Shown here: positions 32,995 to 42,884 of the stretch, piece after piece
Numbering within the stretch: position 1 is the stretch's first letter
How the letters are laid out: each line of letters starts with the position of its first letter
Assembly (NCBI GenBank): GCA_040437565.1
Contig: JBDOQK010000019.1
Span: 124,001-188,000, forward strand
DNA: 64,000 nucleotides
Source of the DNA: Albugo candida
Lineage: Eukaryota; Oomycota; Peronosporomycetes; Albuginales
Reading direction: 5' to 3'
Notes under the pieces: model-generated
The model's input: only the letters and a program-made list of their open reading frames with translations
What the model was told of the DNA's origin: nothing
Databases searched by the model: none
Program-made: the position numbers and the translations under genes

Positions 32995-35722
32995 ATGGTG
33001 GCGCATCCAGAAAAATCCTTGGTGACCTCTAAAGATACATATTTGGCATTGATGTGTACCACATTAATAAATATGAGGCTTACCGCTGAGCGTGCGCCGC
33101 TGCTGGGGAAGACCAACCGTTCTCGCGGTCTAGACGTTATTTTGCAAGAACGCAATAAGAAAAACTTGCTTTGTTTACAAGCAAGTTTACTTTTCCTCAT
33201 TGTTATCGATGCAATTTCATTCAGTCTTCTCGCTATCCAAACCTTTGGAAGCTCATTTTGGACTTTTCAGTGGCTAGGAGCAGATCATAAGTCAAAAACA
33301 TTTCGCTTTTGGGCACTGCCGTTTTATGGATTATCTGTCAAGACGCTGCTACTTCTCACTGTTACACTTAGCGCAATAATGTTTCCCTTCAAATCGCAGC
33401 CCATTTATTCCACTTCTTCAATGTGGCACACTTTCAAGCAACTTTGCCTGCTGTCTTTGCTGTTACTTGTCTATCTATGGAGCCTGATTTTAATAATTCT
33501 ACTGGCTGTGGACGCATTTCAATTGGATGCATTATTTGTGAGTGTAAATGTACATGATCGCTGGATTTTGGCTCATGTAAAAACTGCCAACTCGCTCGCC
33601 CTTGTGTTTACCGTTATGGAGCTTGTGAATTTCTACCATCTTCCCAGTACATCACTTCTTACATTTTTCAGAAAAAGGTCTATGGGGGAGCTGCCAATGC
33701 AATGTTTAGAGGGTACAAGTGGCGATAATGTAATTGAAGGCGTTCCTTTTTCGAAGATGATGTGCATCTTACGTCCTTACTTTTGGCCCAATGGCACAGC
33801 AAATCGAGCTCGAGCCTTTAGTACCTACCTATTCCTGTTTCTTTCCAAACTTCTCAATCTGTTATCTCCATTATACATGGCCAAAGCCACAAACGCTATA
33901 ATCAAGCAAGACGCAAAAACAGCGCTTTTCGCTTTAGCGATATTTAGTGGCATGACGCTGGGCTCAAAATTGCTCAAAGAATTACAGTCGCTGATTTATC
34001 TCAAAGTGAAACAGACGGCTTACATCGAACTGGCGACATACACTTACGCGCATCTACACGCGCTGTCGTACGATTGGCATGTTCACAAAAAACTGGGTGA
34101 TGTACTACGCTCGATGGATCGAGGAGTGGAATCCGCCAATTCGGTGGTATCGTATCTCTTCCTCTCATTGTTTCCCACACTTGGTGAATCTATAGTGGTG
34201 CTGGTAATCTTTGCAGCTCATTTCCAACTGGCAAGTCTTTCTTTCATTGCATTCATGAGCCTCGTATTATATGCATATCTGACCGTCACGATCACTTTAT
34301 GGCGAAAAAAGTTCAGAGAAGCAAGTAACAAACACGACAATGAGTACCACGATAAAGCCACCGATGCTTTGATAAATTACGAAACAATCAAATATTTTAC
34401 AAATGAAAAGTATGAAGTTGACTCGTATACAGAAGTTATACGCAAGTTTCAGACGCAATCTGTTACTGTACAAGCATCGTTAAGCCTGCTGAATTCCTCA
34501 CAAGCGTTTGTTTTCCAAATGACTATCTTCGGATCGTTGGCCATTGCTGCACCATATGTTATCCGTCACGAGCAAAATCAAAGCCAAGGATTCGAAGATG
34601 CAATCAAAATCAATGTTGGTGACTTTGTGGCCATTTCGGTGTACCTTAACAACTTATTCCAACCGCTGGCATTCCTGGGAACCATCTATAATATGATCAT
34701 CCGTGCTATTGTGGATATGCAAAAGCTTAGCGAGCTATTATCCATCGAGCCGGATGTGATGGATCATCCTCATGCTGTCGACTTGTCAGTCAACGAGCAT
34801 ACAAGAACGCATGGAATTCCAGTGAGTTTCCGGAATGTGTCGTTCAAATATCCACGATCTACTACAGCTGACAAAGCTGATGAAGATCTGGCTATAGGAA
34901 GAGGTGTACGAGACCTCACTTTTTCCATTCCGGCTGGAACAACCACAGCTTTGGTCGGGGAAACAGGCTCTGGAAAATCCACAATCGGCAGACTACTGTT
35001 TCGCTTTTACGAATGCGATAGAGGTGAAATTTTGGTCAACAAGTATAATATTCGCAATGTGACACAGCATTCTCTTCGACACATCATCGGTATGGTTCCT
35101 CAAGACACAACATTGTTTAATGGTACGATCTATGACAACATCAAGTACGGCAATTTGGAAGCCACATTTGAGCAAGTGGAAAATGCAGCTAGACATGCGA
35201 AAATATACGATTTCATCATGAAACTTCCAGACGCTTGGAACTCACGAGTTGGTGAACGAGGTTTGAAGCTATCTGGTGGTGAGAAGCAGCGCATTGCTAT
35301 CGCTCGAGTCCTTTTGAAAGATCCTCCATTCGTCATCCTTGATGAAGCAACGTCTGCATTGGATACACTGACTGAACAGGAGATACAAATGGCACTTCGT
35401 CGGCTGCAACGAAATCGGACAATGCTGATTATTGCGCATCGTCTGTCAACGGTATGATACATTTTTCGATAGATTGTTACAATGCCTTACGGTGTTTCAT
35501 GATTAGATTTCTCATGCGAACGAGATTCTAGTACTTCATGAAGGTGAGATAGTTGAGCGTGGCTCGCATGAAGAGCTTGTTGGAAGACAGAATAGTGTTT
35601 ACACACGAATGTGGCACGCTCAGCTTCTTCGAAATGAAGCGCTATTCAGTAGTGTTGAATCTCAGATTATAGAAGACAGTGAGGAGCATGAAGTCATTGA
35701 TCCGTTTAATGTATCACTATGA
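32995..35722 (+). CDS. ABC half-transporter of the ABCB6/HMT1 type
   Basis: 890 residues, exons 32995-35451 and 35507-35722 with a 55-nt intron right after HRLST. About 250 N-terminal residues hold extra membrane helices (the TMD0 seen in ABCB6 and HMT1). The six-helix exporter domain follows, with LGDVLRSMDRG and ALINYETIKYF. The nucleotide-binding domain has Walker A GETGSGKS (about 655), Q-loop VPQDT, signature LSGGEKQR (about 758), Walker B FVILDEATSALD and the H-loop AHRLST. ABCB6/HMT1 proteins move porphyrins or metal-thiol conjugates across mitochondrial or vacuolar membranes; substrate and site are inferred here. It is divergent from the DUS2 pseudogene, with 112 bp between the start codons. 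Confidence 0.9.
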
Positions 35723-35957
35723 AAATATTCAATTTAATTTACACCAACTTCTATAGTGCTATTTACGATATAAAAATTTACGCTTTTACCTGAAGACTCC
35801 CGTATAAAAACTGACATTCCGTCAAATCTCCTTATTTCTTGTGTCCTTTTCGAGTGCTGACCGCTTGATACTGACCGTAATATCGACTATCATGCAAATG
35901 ATTACCGTAGACTTGGATTATCAGAAGCTTACAACCTCTGACGCAGGGCTGGCAGCT
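35475..35957. repeat. 483-bp segment, first copy (assembly overlap)
   Basis: Exact match to 36058-36540 across the N run. It covers the end of the ABCB6 intron, its last exon and 235 bp of downstream DNA. Confidence 0.93.
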
Positions 35958-36057
35958 NNNNNNNNNNNNNNNNNNNNNNNNNNNNNNNNNNNNNNNNNNN
36001 NNNNNNNNNNNNNNNNNNNNNNNNNNNNNNNNNNNNNNNNNNNNNNNNNNNNNNNNN
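35958..36057. other. Assembly gap (100 N) with 483-bp duplicated flanks
   Basis: Left copy 35475-35957 ends at the N run and right copy 36058-36540 starts after it. It is an unmerged contig overlap. Confidence 0.95.
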
Positions 36058-36540
36058 TGTTACAATGCCTTACGGTGTTTCATGATTAGATTTCTCATGC
36101 GAACGAGATTCTAGTACTTCATGAAGGTGAGATAGTTGAGCGTGGCTCGCATGAAGAGCTTGTTGGAAGACAGAATAGTGTTTACACACGAATGTGGCAC
36201 GCTCAGCTTCTTCGAAATGAAGCGCTATTCAGTAGTGTTGAATCTCAGATTATAGAAGACAGTGAGGAGCATGAAGTCATTGATCCGTTTAATGTATCAC
36301 TATGAAAATATTCAATTTAATTTACACCAACTTCTATAGTGCTATTTACGATATAAAAATTTACGCTTTTACCTGAAGACTCCCGTATAAAAACTGACAT
36401 TCCGTCAAATCTCCTTATTTCTTGTGTCCTTTTCGAGTGCTGACCGCTTGATACTGACCGTAATATCGACTATCATGCAAATGATTACCGTAGACTTGGA
36501 TTATCAGAAGCTTACAACCTCTGACGCAGGGCTGGCAGCT
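36058..36540. repeat. 483-bp segment, second copy (contains ABCB6 last exon at 36090-36305)
   Basis: Repeats the ABCB6 terminal exon (36090-36305) without the rest of the gene. It is not an independent gene. Confidence 0.93.
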
Positions 36541-37158
36541 ATGATGAGAGCTGCCATGTGTCGGTGCACCCTGACGTATGTATCAAGCTTTTTATGCATG
36601 TAAATTTGCGAAGTTAGCTGACATGACTCCAATGTCAGCAGCGTTTCGAGTCAAGTACGAAGCTTTCTGTAATGAGAGAAAGCTACAAATTTGCCTATTT
36701 TCCTTTTTTTCTTCGTGCACCTCCACAAGTGAAATGTGTGACGGGCTCGTAAAAACGGTTCAATATAAATGTCCAATGTTTGATATTGATCGCAATGAAG
36801 ATTAAATTGGCAATCAAAGGACCGAGTTTGAGACTTCGAATGATGATGATCGAAAAGAACTGTGGTTGCTGTAATGAGAGCTACCACACTTCATCAAGGA
36901 TCATAGGGAATTAGCACATCCGTTGATCGCTGCTTTTGGTCGAGTGATTGTGTTGCGATGGGAGAAGATTTTGACTCAATCGATATAGCTAAGATGCATA
37001 GACGTATTAAATGCTGTAAGAGCGTAAGGAGACATTTTCCGTGCAAGCATGAAGGTATCATGCATCTCGCATCAGCTGGCTATTAGATAGCACTGTAATG
37101 AGAGAGAAGCTACAAAATGCCAATTATGCATCGACTCTGTTTCTCGCCAATTAAAAAA
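36541..37158. other. Unassigned stretch with a repeated TGTAATGAGAG motif
   Basis: Only short frames. One (36578-36805, +) is somewhat protein-like (MTPMSAAFRVKYEAFCNERK). The motif TGTAATGAGAG recurs at about 36668, 36870 and 37095, twice followed by AGCTAC- or GCTACAAA-type sequence. A small open frame starting MQMITVDLDYQKL lies at 36475 within the overlap copy. I cannot say whether these belong to a multi-exon gene or to decayed sequence. Confidence 0.35.
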
Positions 37159-38256
37159 TCATTCCCATTGTATGGATCGACCGTAAGCTGCAAATGCATG
37201 AAATGCTGTCCGTTCGTCGCTGTGAAACACGACCAGACATTCTTCGGCGACCGCAATCATATCTGTGTGAAAGATAACTTTTTCATTATAGATAAAATAT
37301 GCTTGCAGTATACTGCAAATAGCAACTCGTTCTTCTTCGCTCATCCAGCTACTTGATTCTGTGACAGCTTTTTCCATCGTTTGGTACCGTGGGCACTCGC
37401 CACAGTGACAAATGTAATCTTGTAAACGGACTTGAACATCAAGAATCGATTTTGCGCATAATTTCAAGCATTCTTCACTATCAATTGTACTACATATTGT
37501 GACCGAACGACACGGTTTTTGCTCATTTGGCTTGAAATCGTTTTCTGCGTCTTGAAGACACCACCAGGAATTTTTGAGTTTATCAGACCAGTAAGAACTA
37601 TCCTCACTCTCAGTGTCAGATAATGGATCTTCTGCACCTTTCCCACACAAAATTGTGTCAATCACTTCACCAGAGGCTGTAGACGGGAGATCCAACATTT
37701 CGTGTGAGCTTTCGATGATCGACTCTACCAAATCATAAGATTGCTTAGAAACATCAACCACATTTTTTAGGCTAATGTCCAAAGTTTCAGATGATTTATT
37801 CGTTTTGTTTTGCTTCTTGTTTCGCCCAAAAATCTTATCGCACCACCTGCGCGGCTTCTGATGTGCCTTCTTGCTCTTCTTAGGTTCCATCGACTTTATC
37901 TCGTTCTCTCTTTGCTTAACGAATGAGCTTTTTTTAACTGTTTCCTTTTCAATTCTCTGAACATAAGAATGAACTATCACTGGGTCCCACGATAAACGAT
38001 TGAGTTGATCATTGAATGTGAGCTGCTTGGAAGCTTCGTTTGAGTGATCAGATGACGCTAGACGTGACAAATTTGTTAATGTTGAGACTTTTAATGGTAC
38101 GATGGAAACAACAGACGGATTTGTAGGACTGTTGCAAGTCTCTTTGAGATGCATAGAGACGGAAATATAATCGAAACTTGCATCGCTCATATCTTCGAAT
38201 TCGACGATATTCTGGTCGTTTCCAAAGCAGGATCCAACAAGCAATTTATTACCCAT
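37159..38256 (-). CDS. Protein with a divergent TBC (RabGAP)-like C terminus
   Basis: 365 residues, single exon, ATG at 38256. The N-terminal 240 residues are hydrophilic, Ser- and Lys-rich and probably disordered (KKSKKAHQKPRR near residue 130). The last 80 residues read like part of a TBC domain: AICSILQAYFIYN followed by DMIAVAEECL and AFHAF match the second-finger and helix region of Rab GTPase-activating proteins. The usual IxxDxxR Arg finger and YxQ Gln finger are not evident. The domain is either truncated or continues in unseen exons. Function is uncertain. Confidence 0.5.
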   Translation of the reverse strand: MGNKLLVGSCFGNDQNIVEFEDMSDASFDYISVSMHLKETCNSPTNPSVVSIVPLKVSTLTNLSRLASSDHSNEASKQLTFNDQLNRLSWDPVIVHSYVQRIEKETVKKSSFVKQRENEIKSMEPKKSKKAHQKPRRWCDKIFGRNKKQNKTNKSSETLDISLKNVVDVSKQSYDLVESIIESSHEMLDLPSTASGEVIDTILCGKGAEDPLSDTESEDSSYWSDKLKNSWWCLQDAENDFKPNEQKPCRSVTICSTIDSEECLKLCAKSILDVQVRLQDYICHCGECPRYQTMEKAVTESSSWMSEEERVAICSILQAYFIYNEKVIFHTDMIAVAEECLVVFHSDERTAFHAFAAYGRSIQWE

Positions 38257-38438
38257 AATATCAAAATTTTCAATTTAGCTGTTGAAGGGGAATTGAGAAG
38301 TGAGGTGCTTCATCGCATCGCTTTGTTTCGCCGACGGTGAGCATTTGCCGCCGATTCCAGTTTCCGCAATTGCTACCATCTTATTGGGCAAAATAGCCAA
38401 GTTGGTTGAAATTTTTTTTCAGGTATTGGCCATTAGTG

Positions 38439-39026
38439 AAGGGAGCCTTTAGTATTCACTCACCCTCTTGATAGTATTCACTCATCCCCCTAATTCATTG
38501 GCCAAAATTCAGCCAAATTGACTTCAAACCGAAATCAGTATTCGCTTACTTGTAACAACCCGTGTCCAATTACTGTTCACACGGAACCTTTCTCCACTTC
38601 AGTCTTCACTACTCCCACTCAACTTACTACCATTCAATTCACCCAAAAGGAAGAAATTCAGATTCTCAGCTTTCTAGATCAATCAGCCAAATCTCTTATA
38701 TCGCGAATACTTACCGAGAGAAGCTAGGATTGTTATTTTTTAATTTTAAAATTAGCCTTTTCATAACTTTCAAAAAGCTGTGTTTTACGTCCTAAATAAA
38801 AGCTACTTTTGGTAGTATACATATCAGAGCAGATTTTAGGGCGAATGTGCTGAGTGTGTAAGGTTAGTAAGTTGAGTTCGATTTATAGTCGATTTGTGCC
38901 GAGGTGTAGTTGAAAGTGAGTCACTGCGCGTGATTGATGAGTTTTGATTATTGATGAATTTTAGCCAATGAAGTGGGGGGTGAGTGAATGCTATCACGAG
39001 GATGAGTGAATACTAAAGGCTCCCTT
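38439..39026. mobile_element. MITE-like element, copy B (588 bp, terminal inverted repeats)
   Basis: The ends are inverted repeats of about 75-85 bp with few mismatches. Both read inward as GGGAGCCTTTAGTATTCACT, followed by a second TATTCACTCA unit about 30 bp inside and then a CATTGGC-AAAATTCA block. The two AA/TT bases outside the GGGAGCC ends also match. No clear target-site duplication is visible (left flank ATTAGTG, right flank ATAATCT). A short open frame inside (38518-38727) has no transposase motif. It is a non-autonomous DNA element; superfamily not assigned. It shares internal blocks with copy A. Confidence 0.85.
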
Positions 39027-40289
39027 ATAATCTATGCAGTATACGGTGCATGTATGGTTCGCAATGCTAAATTGTACATGCACAACTTCTCGGTATTGTT
39101 TGGGCACCGATCCGATGGAGAAATGAGTGCAAAGACTAATAGCGTCAAGAAAACCAATGGTGGATGCAAGTCGGATAGCCTTCCGGGTGGAAGCGCAATA
39201 AAAAATTCTCCGTGAATACTTGTAAAAGCGTAAACATATCGACAATGAAAGCAGTTGGTGTCAGGTGATGTTCAGCCAAACAGCTCGTAATTTACAGCAA
39301 TGATTCCTGTATGACTTGGACAGCCCATTGAGTACTGCAACATCCTGGAGCTTATCAGGAATAGGTAAAACGTCAGATGTACTACCCTTCTACCATTCCC
39401 TGAAAAATTTCTGCGCACTCTTGTGCTAGCAACCGAAATGGGTCAGGGTCAAATGATTTGTCCAATTAGACTTCATATGTAGGACCTGGCTGATGCAATA
39501 GCCTGAATGGGGACACTGCACTTGGTCCTTTTGTACTCTTCACTGAAAATGTAAAGCGAAAGCTTTACATTTTCGCCATGTGCTGATACATCGCTTCGGC
39601 GTACAGAACAAAGCTTCAGTAATTGCATTCATTAACCTCACACTAAGCAGCATGCTTTACTCTGGTTTTTCTATCCACACGGCAAGATGCCCCCGATCTT
39701 CAGTGCGGCGCTGAGCTGTCAACTTCTGCACCGAAAACGACGCGATTGGAGTGCATATATTAGATATTTTACGACACAGTTGGAAGTTCTTGTCATATAT
39801 TTATCGATAGAATGGTTCGGCAGAATGCATCGTTCTGTATGGAATCCAGTAAAACGGAGTGATTGAGGACACCATCCGAGACGCTTGCGTGGGCGATTCT
39901 AAGAACGAGTACCGACTGTTTCGATCCATATTGAAGCTCTTGCGAATTCATGATGGTTAATCATGCATGGAGCGGTGATAGATGATGTTTCAATAGCAAT
40001 ACAAACGCAATCAAGAAATACTTGATTCTGTTTTTTTAGTAGTGTATTGGTCGTATTGGCACATATCATGCGTCACAAATCAAACCTTGTGCGTGAATGC
40101 TATTCTTTGCTTCTTCCAAGTAATAGGTTCCGGTCCAGTACAAGTTCTGTCTCTGTGTGCATATCAGAATTTTTAGCCATCATATAATGAAACAATGATT
40201 TTCGGGAATCAAAAAAGAAATCATCTCTGTATATTTCGCCTCATCGAGTATCCAAACCTTTTTACTATGTTGAAACACCACGAGAATCT
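39027..40289. other. Stretch without a recognised gene
   Basis: About 1.26 kb with many stops in all frames. The only notable object is a perfect hairpin at 39545-39574. Confidence 0.5.
39545..39574. other. Perfect hairpin, 13-bp stem with GAAA loop
   Basis: Arms 39545-39557 and 39562-39574 are exact reverse complements (GAAAATGTAAAGC and its complement). The loop is GAAA, a GNRA-type tetraloop if transcribed on the + strand. No gene lies next to it. It may be a structured RNA or a chance palindrome. Confidence 0.5.
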
Positions 40290-41340
40290 CAAAAGTGTAG
40301 CAGTCCACGACCTACTTTTGCTGCTGCTAGCACCGTCGAAGAGGCACTTGGTGGTATATGTTCCGAGTCAATCCAATTCGACTCTTCCATAAAATGATCA
40401 TAAGTTTCAAAGCCGAAATATCTTTGTGTACAATAATTCCGATCCATTTTCCTTCATGCCCGTCCAACGAGATTAGCCGAACATCCCTTCTGTATAGCAC
40501 AAAAAGTGCAGTATTTCGAATCAACAAACTTACTTGGTATTATGCGAGAATTTTTCAGTCTGATTATCCGCGAAGTGAACCAATGTCTCTATCCGACCTG
40601 AAAGATCTGTTTTCTTATTGCAGCAAGTTTAGCCACAATCTTGTTTGTCACAGAGATGTTTCATATCGATATCAGCGTGAACCAGATTCAGATACGGCAA
40701 ATAAGTTTGTCAGTGTCATTCTTTTGTAGCCTTTGAAAGTGACTTTATCTTCGTATAAGCTCCTTCCAGTATTTCTTTCCATCAAGCTGAGATCTCTTCA
40801 TCCAAAGACCATTTGAATATTAGTGCTTTATTAAACGGAACGAGGCTGCTCAAACTAGCAAATATTGAATGGTTTTATTACATGTATCGTGAGAAGATTT
40901 ATATTAGTCGATGATGAAAAAATCTGTTACAATTATACCACTCATTTTTGCATGTTGCGACTCCAATCCGGCTTGTATACTTTATCACCTCATTCGTTGG
41001 TCTCAAAGACACTAGTGTCCCGATGGAGCACTTCGAATCAACCGTATCCATCTTCCATGAGTACGTGTACACATCTTCGTATGCATACCGACTGAATGCG
41101 AGCGCTATTCTCACTTTGTATCCTGGCCGAGCTGGACTTATTCCATACTCATTAATTACCTCCTGTGAGACATTCTGAGAAGAAAAAGCAACACTTTTAC
41201 AAAGCCGACACTAATCCTAGATGGCACATACAAGTGCTAATACCAATAGCTTGTCATTTTCTACATAGATTGCTCGACATTTTATAGTGTGCGGAATACC
41301 CGTTCGGAATTCGATCATGTAGCTATTTACACAATCCAGC
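40290..41340 (-). pseudogene. Probable decayed multi-exon gene, family unknown
   Basis: On the minus strand, protein-like segments follow each other with good splice sites. MIEFRTGIPHT is joined by a 55-nt-class intron to NVSQEVINEYGISPARPGYKV, then by another to LSSLVPFNKALIFKWSLDEEISA. SGRIETLVHFADNQ and RLISLDGHEGKWIG come next, and finally FETYDHFMEESNWIDSEHIP before a stop near 40290. An in-frame TGA follows DEEISA, and the frame slips between HKD and FETYDH. I do not recognise the family. The reading is either a decayed gene or one with sequence errors. Confidence 0.45.
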
Positions 41341-41465
41341 TCTCGCAAAGATGTTTACTGTAAATATAGGGGCATAATTTTGATTATTTCTGTATAGGTT
41401 TAGTGGGGTCTTTATCTCAAATCGTCAGTATTTAGCGATAACTGCCTTCTCCCGGTTTGAATAGA

Positions 41466-42638
41466 ATGAGTCAGATGGGAAAAGATGGGAAAGATGGCTT
41501 GCACCGCTGTGCTGTCGCATTGTGTTCGGATCCAGCAGTAGCGCATGGAGTTTGCCTGGTTCATTTTGAGCAAAATGCTGCCCCGTTTGCATTACCAATG
41601 AGTAGAAATGATGTGCATATACACAGCGGTGCGTATAGATCACAAGGAGGAACACTAGGTCAAGATTATCACATGAAATCGCAAGGATTGATACATGCAA
41701 GAAACTTCCCATCTGGAAGAAAGCAAGGAGTATCTGATGCCCCTGAAGGATCACTCAATGCGCGTTATTTCGGCTCGATCGATCCGATCATGGCTGGTGG
41801 TACCCTAATGGGCACAATGAATCGTGAATCCATCCAAGCGCGTTTTGGAGCTCATAACTACCCCAATACATCATACTCTGTCGAGAATACACGGGATTGT
41901 GCTCGGCAATTGAGCTTGAGCCATTCCCTCAGCTCGCATCATTCTGGATCAGACACTTCTATGGATGCTGACAAGGAAACAAATTTAAGAAGAGAACGAA
42001 ATCGAATTGCAGCCAGAAAGTCACGACAACGAAAATTGGATCGTATTTCTAATCTTGAGGATGAGAAACGGCGTCTCGAACAAAGACGAGATATGCTCCT
42101 GCAGGAAATCAAGTCATTGGAAAGTAAGGACTGTTCAAATCTGGCAAGCTTGAGCACGCATATGTCCGATCACGATAACGATCGACTACAAGCAAGACGT
42201 CTGGAAATCATTCAAGAAATTGGACGAGCGTACAACAGCGGCGATATTTTATCGGTGGTCAAATATTTTCGCGATGACTCGATCATTTGTGGCTCTCAGA
42301 ATTCTTCGGCTCATCTATGCGGTAAAGATGCGCTGGTACTGGACTACCTGTGTACCTATCGACTATTCAGTGATTTCAACGTCGGTCATACAAGCGTCGA
42401 TTTCGGGGGGCCACGAAGTCAGCATGTACGCGTGCACTGGATATTCACTGGAAGACTACGTGATTATGCTTGCACCTTTAATAAGGAATTCAAACAACTC
42501 ATTGAAAACGTCAAAGGGAAATACGTCAAAATTGAAGGCGTAAGCAGCTACTCGTTCAGTAACGACAAAATCATTTATATCCACCGTAGCGTGGACCAAG
42601 CCAAATTTCTATCCGAGTTAGTAGATTCCGTCACGTAG
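41466..42638 (+). CDS. bZIP transcription factor with a C-terminal NTF2-like region
   Basis: 390 residues, one exon, ATG 41466. Residues 10-35 hold a small Cys/His motif (CAVALC...GVCLVHF) of the kind repeated in oomycete regulatory proteins. The basic region RERNRIAARKSRQRK (about 175-190) has the canonical Asn and Arg of DNA-contacting bZIPs. It is followed by a short leucine zipper (ISNLEDEKRRLEQRRDMLLQEI). From about residue 240 the protein becomes globular (IIQEIGRAYNSGDILSVVKYF ... HVRVHWIFTGR), with the helix-then-curved-sheet pattern of SnoaL/NTF2-like folds. The family call for bZIP is firm; the C-terminal fold is an inference from pattern. Confidence 0.85.
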   Translation: MSQMGKDGKDGLHRCAVALCSDPAVAHGVCLVHFEQNAAPFALPMSRNDVHIHSGAYRSQGGTLGQDYHMKSQGLIHARNFPSGRKQGVSDAPEGSLNARYFGSIDPIMAGGTLMGTMNRESIQARFGAHNYPNTSYSVENTRDCARQLSLSHSLSSHHSGSDTSMDADKETNLRRERNRIAARKSRQRKLDRISNLEDEKRRLEQRRDMLLQEIKSLESKDCSNLASLSTHMSDHDNDRLQARRLEIIQEIGRAYNSGDILSVVKYFRDDSIICGSQNSSAHLCGKDALVLDYLCTYRLFSDFNVGHTSVDFGGPRSQHVRVHWIFTGRLRDYACTFNKEFKQLIENVKGKYVKIEGVSSYSFSNDKIIYIHRSVDQAKFLSELVDSVT

Positions 42639-42884
42639 TCGGGCATTCTATAGGCAACATAGTCAACACGCAGCAGGCATTAGTGACCTCGCGTACATTC
42701 GATATTTTTAGCTGCTCATGTTCACTAGTACACGTGCACGTAAGACGTAATGAAGTCTTCCTTCTCTAGTCACTCAACTAAAAGCATACGCTCTGAAAAT
42801 GCAAAATCTTCGGAAAAGAACAAGTCTATGTGTATTGAAAATAATGAGCTAATAAATGGGATAAATAATGTCAAGCGCAGGTCG

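Noticed and set aside
38518-38727. Transposase gene inside the MITE
   Set aside because: Seventy codons without a DDE or zinc motif, starting at TTG; too short and not recognisable.
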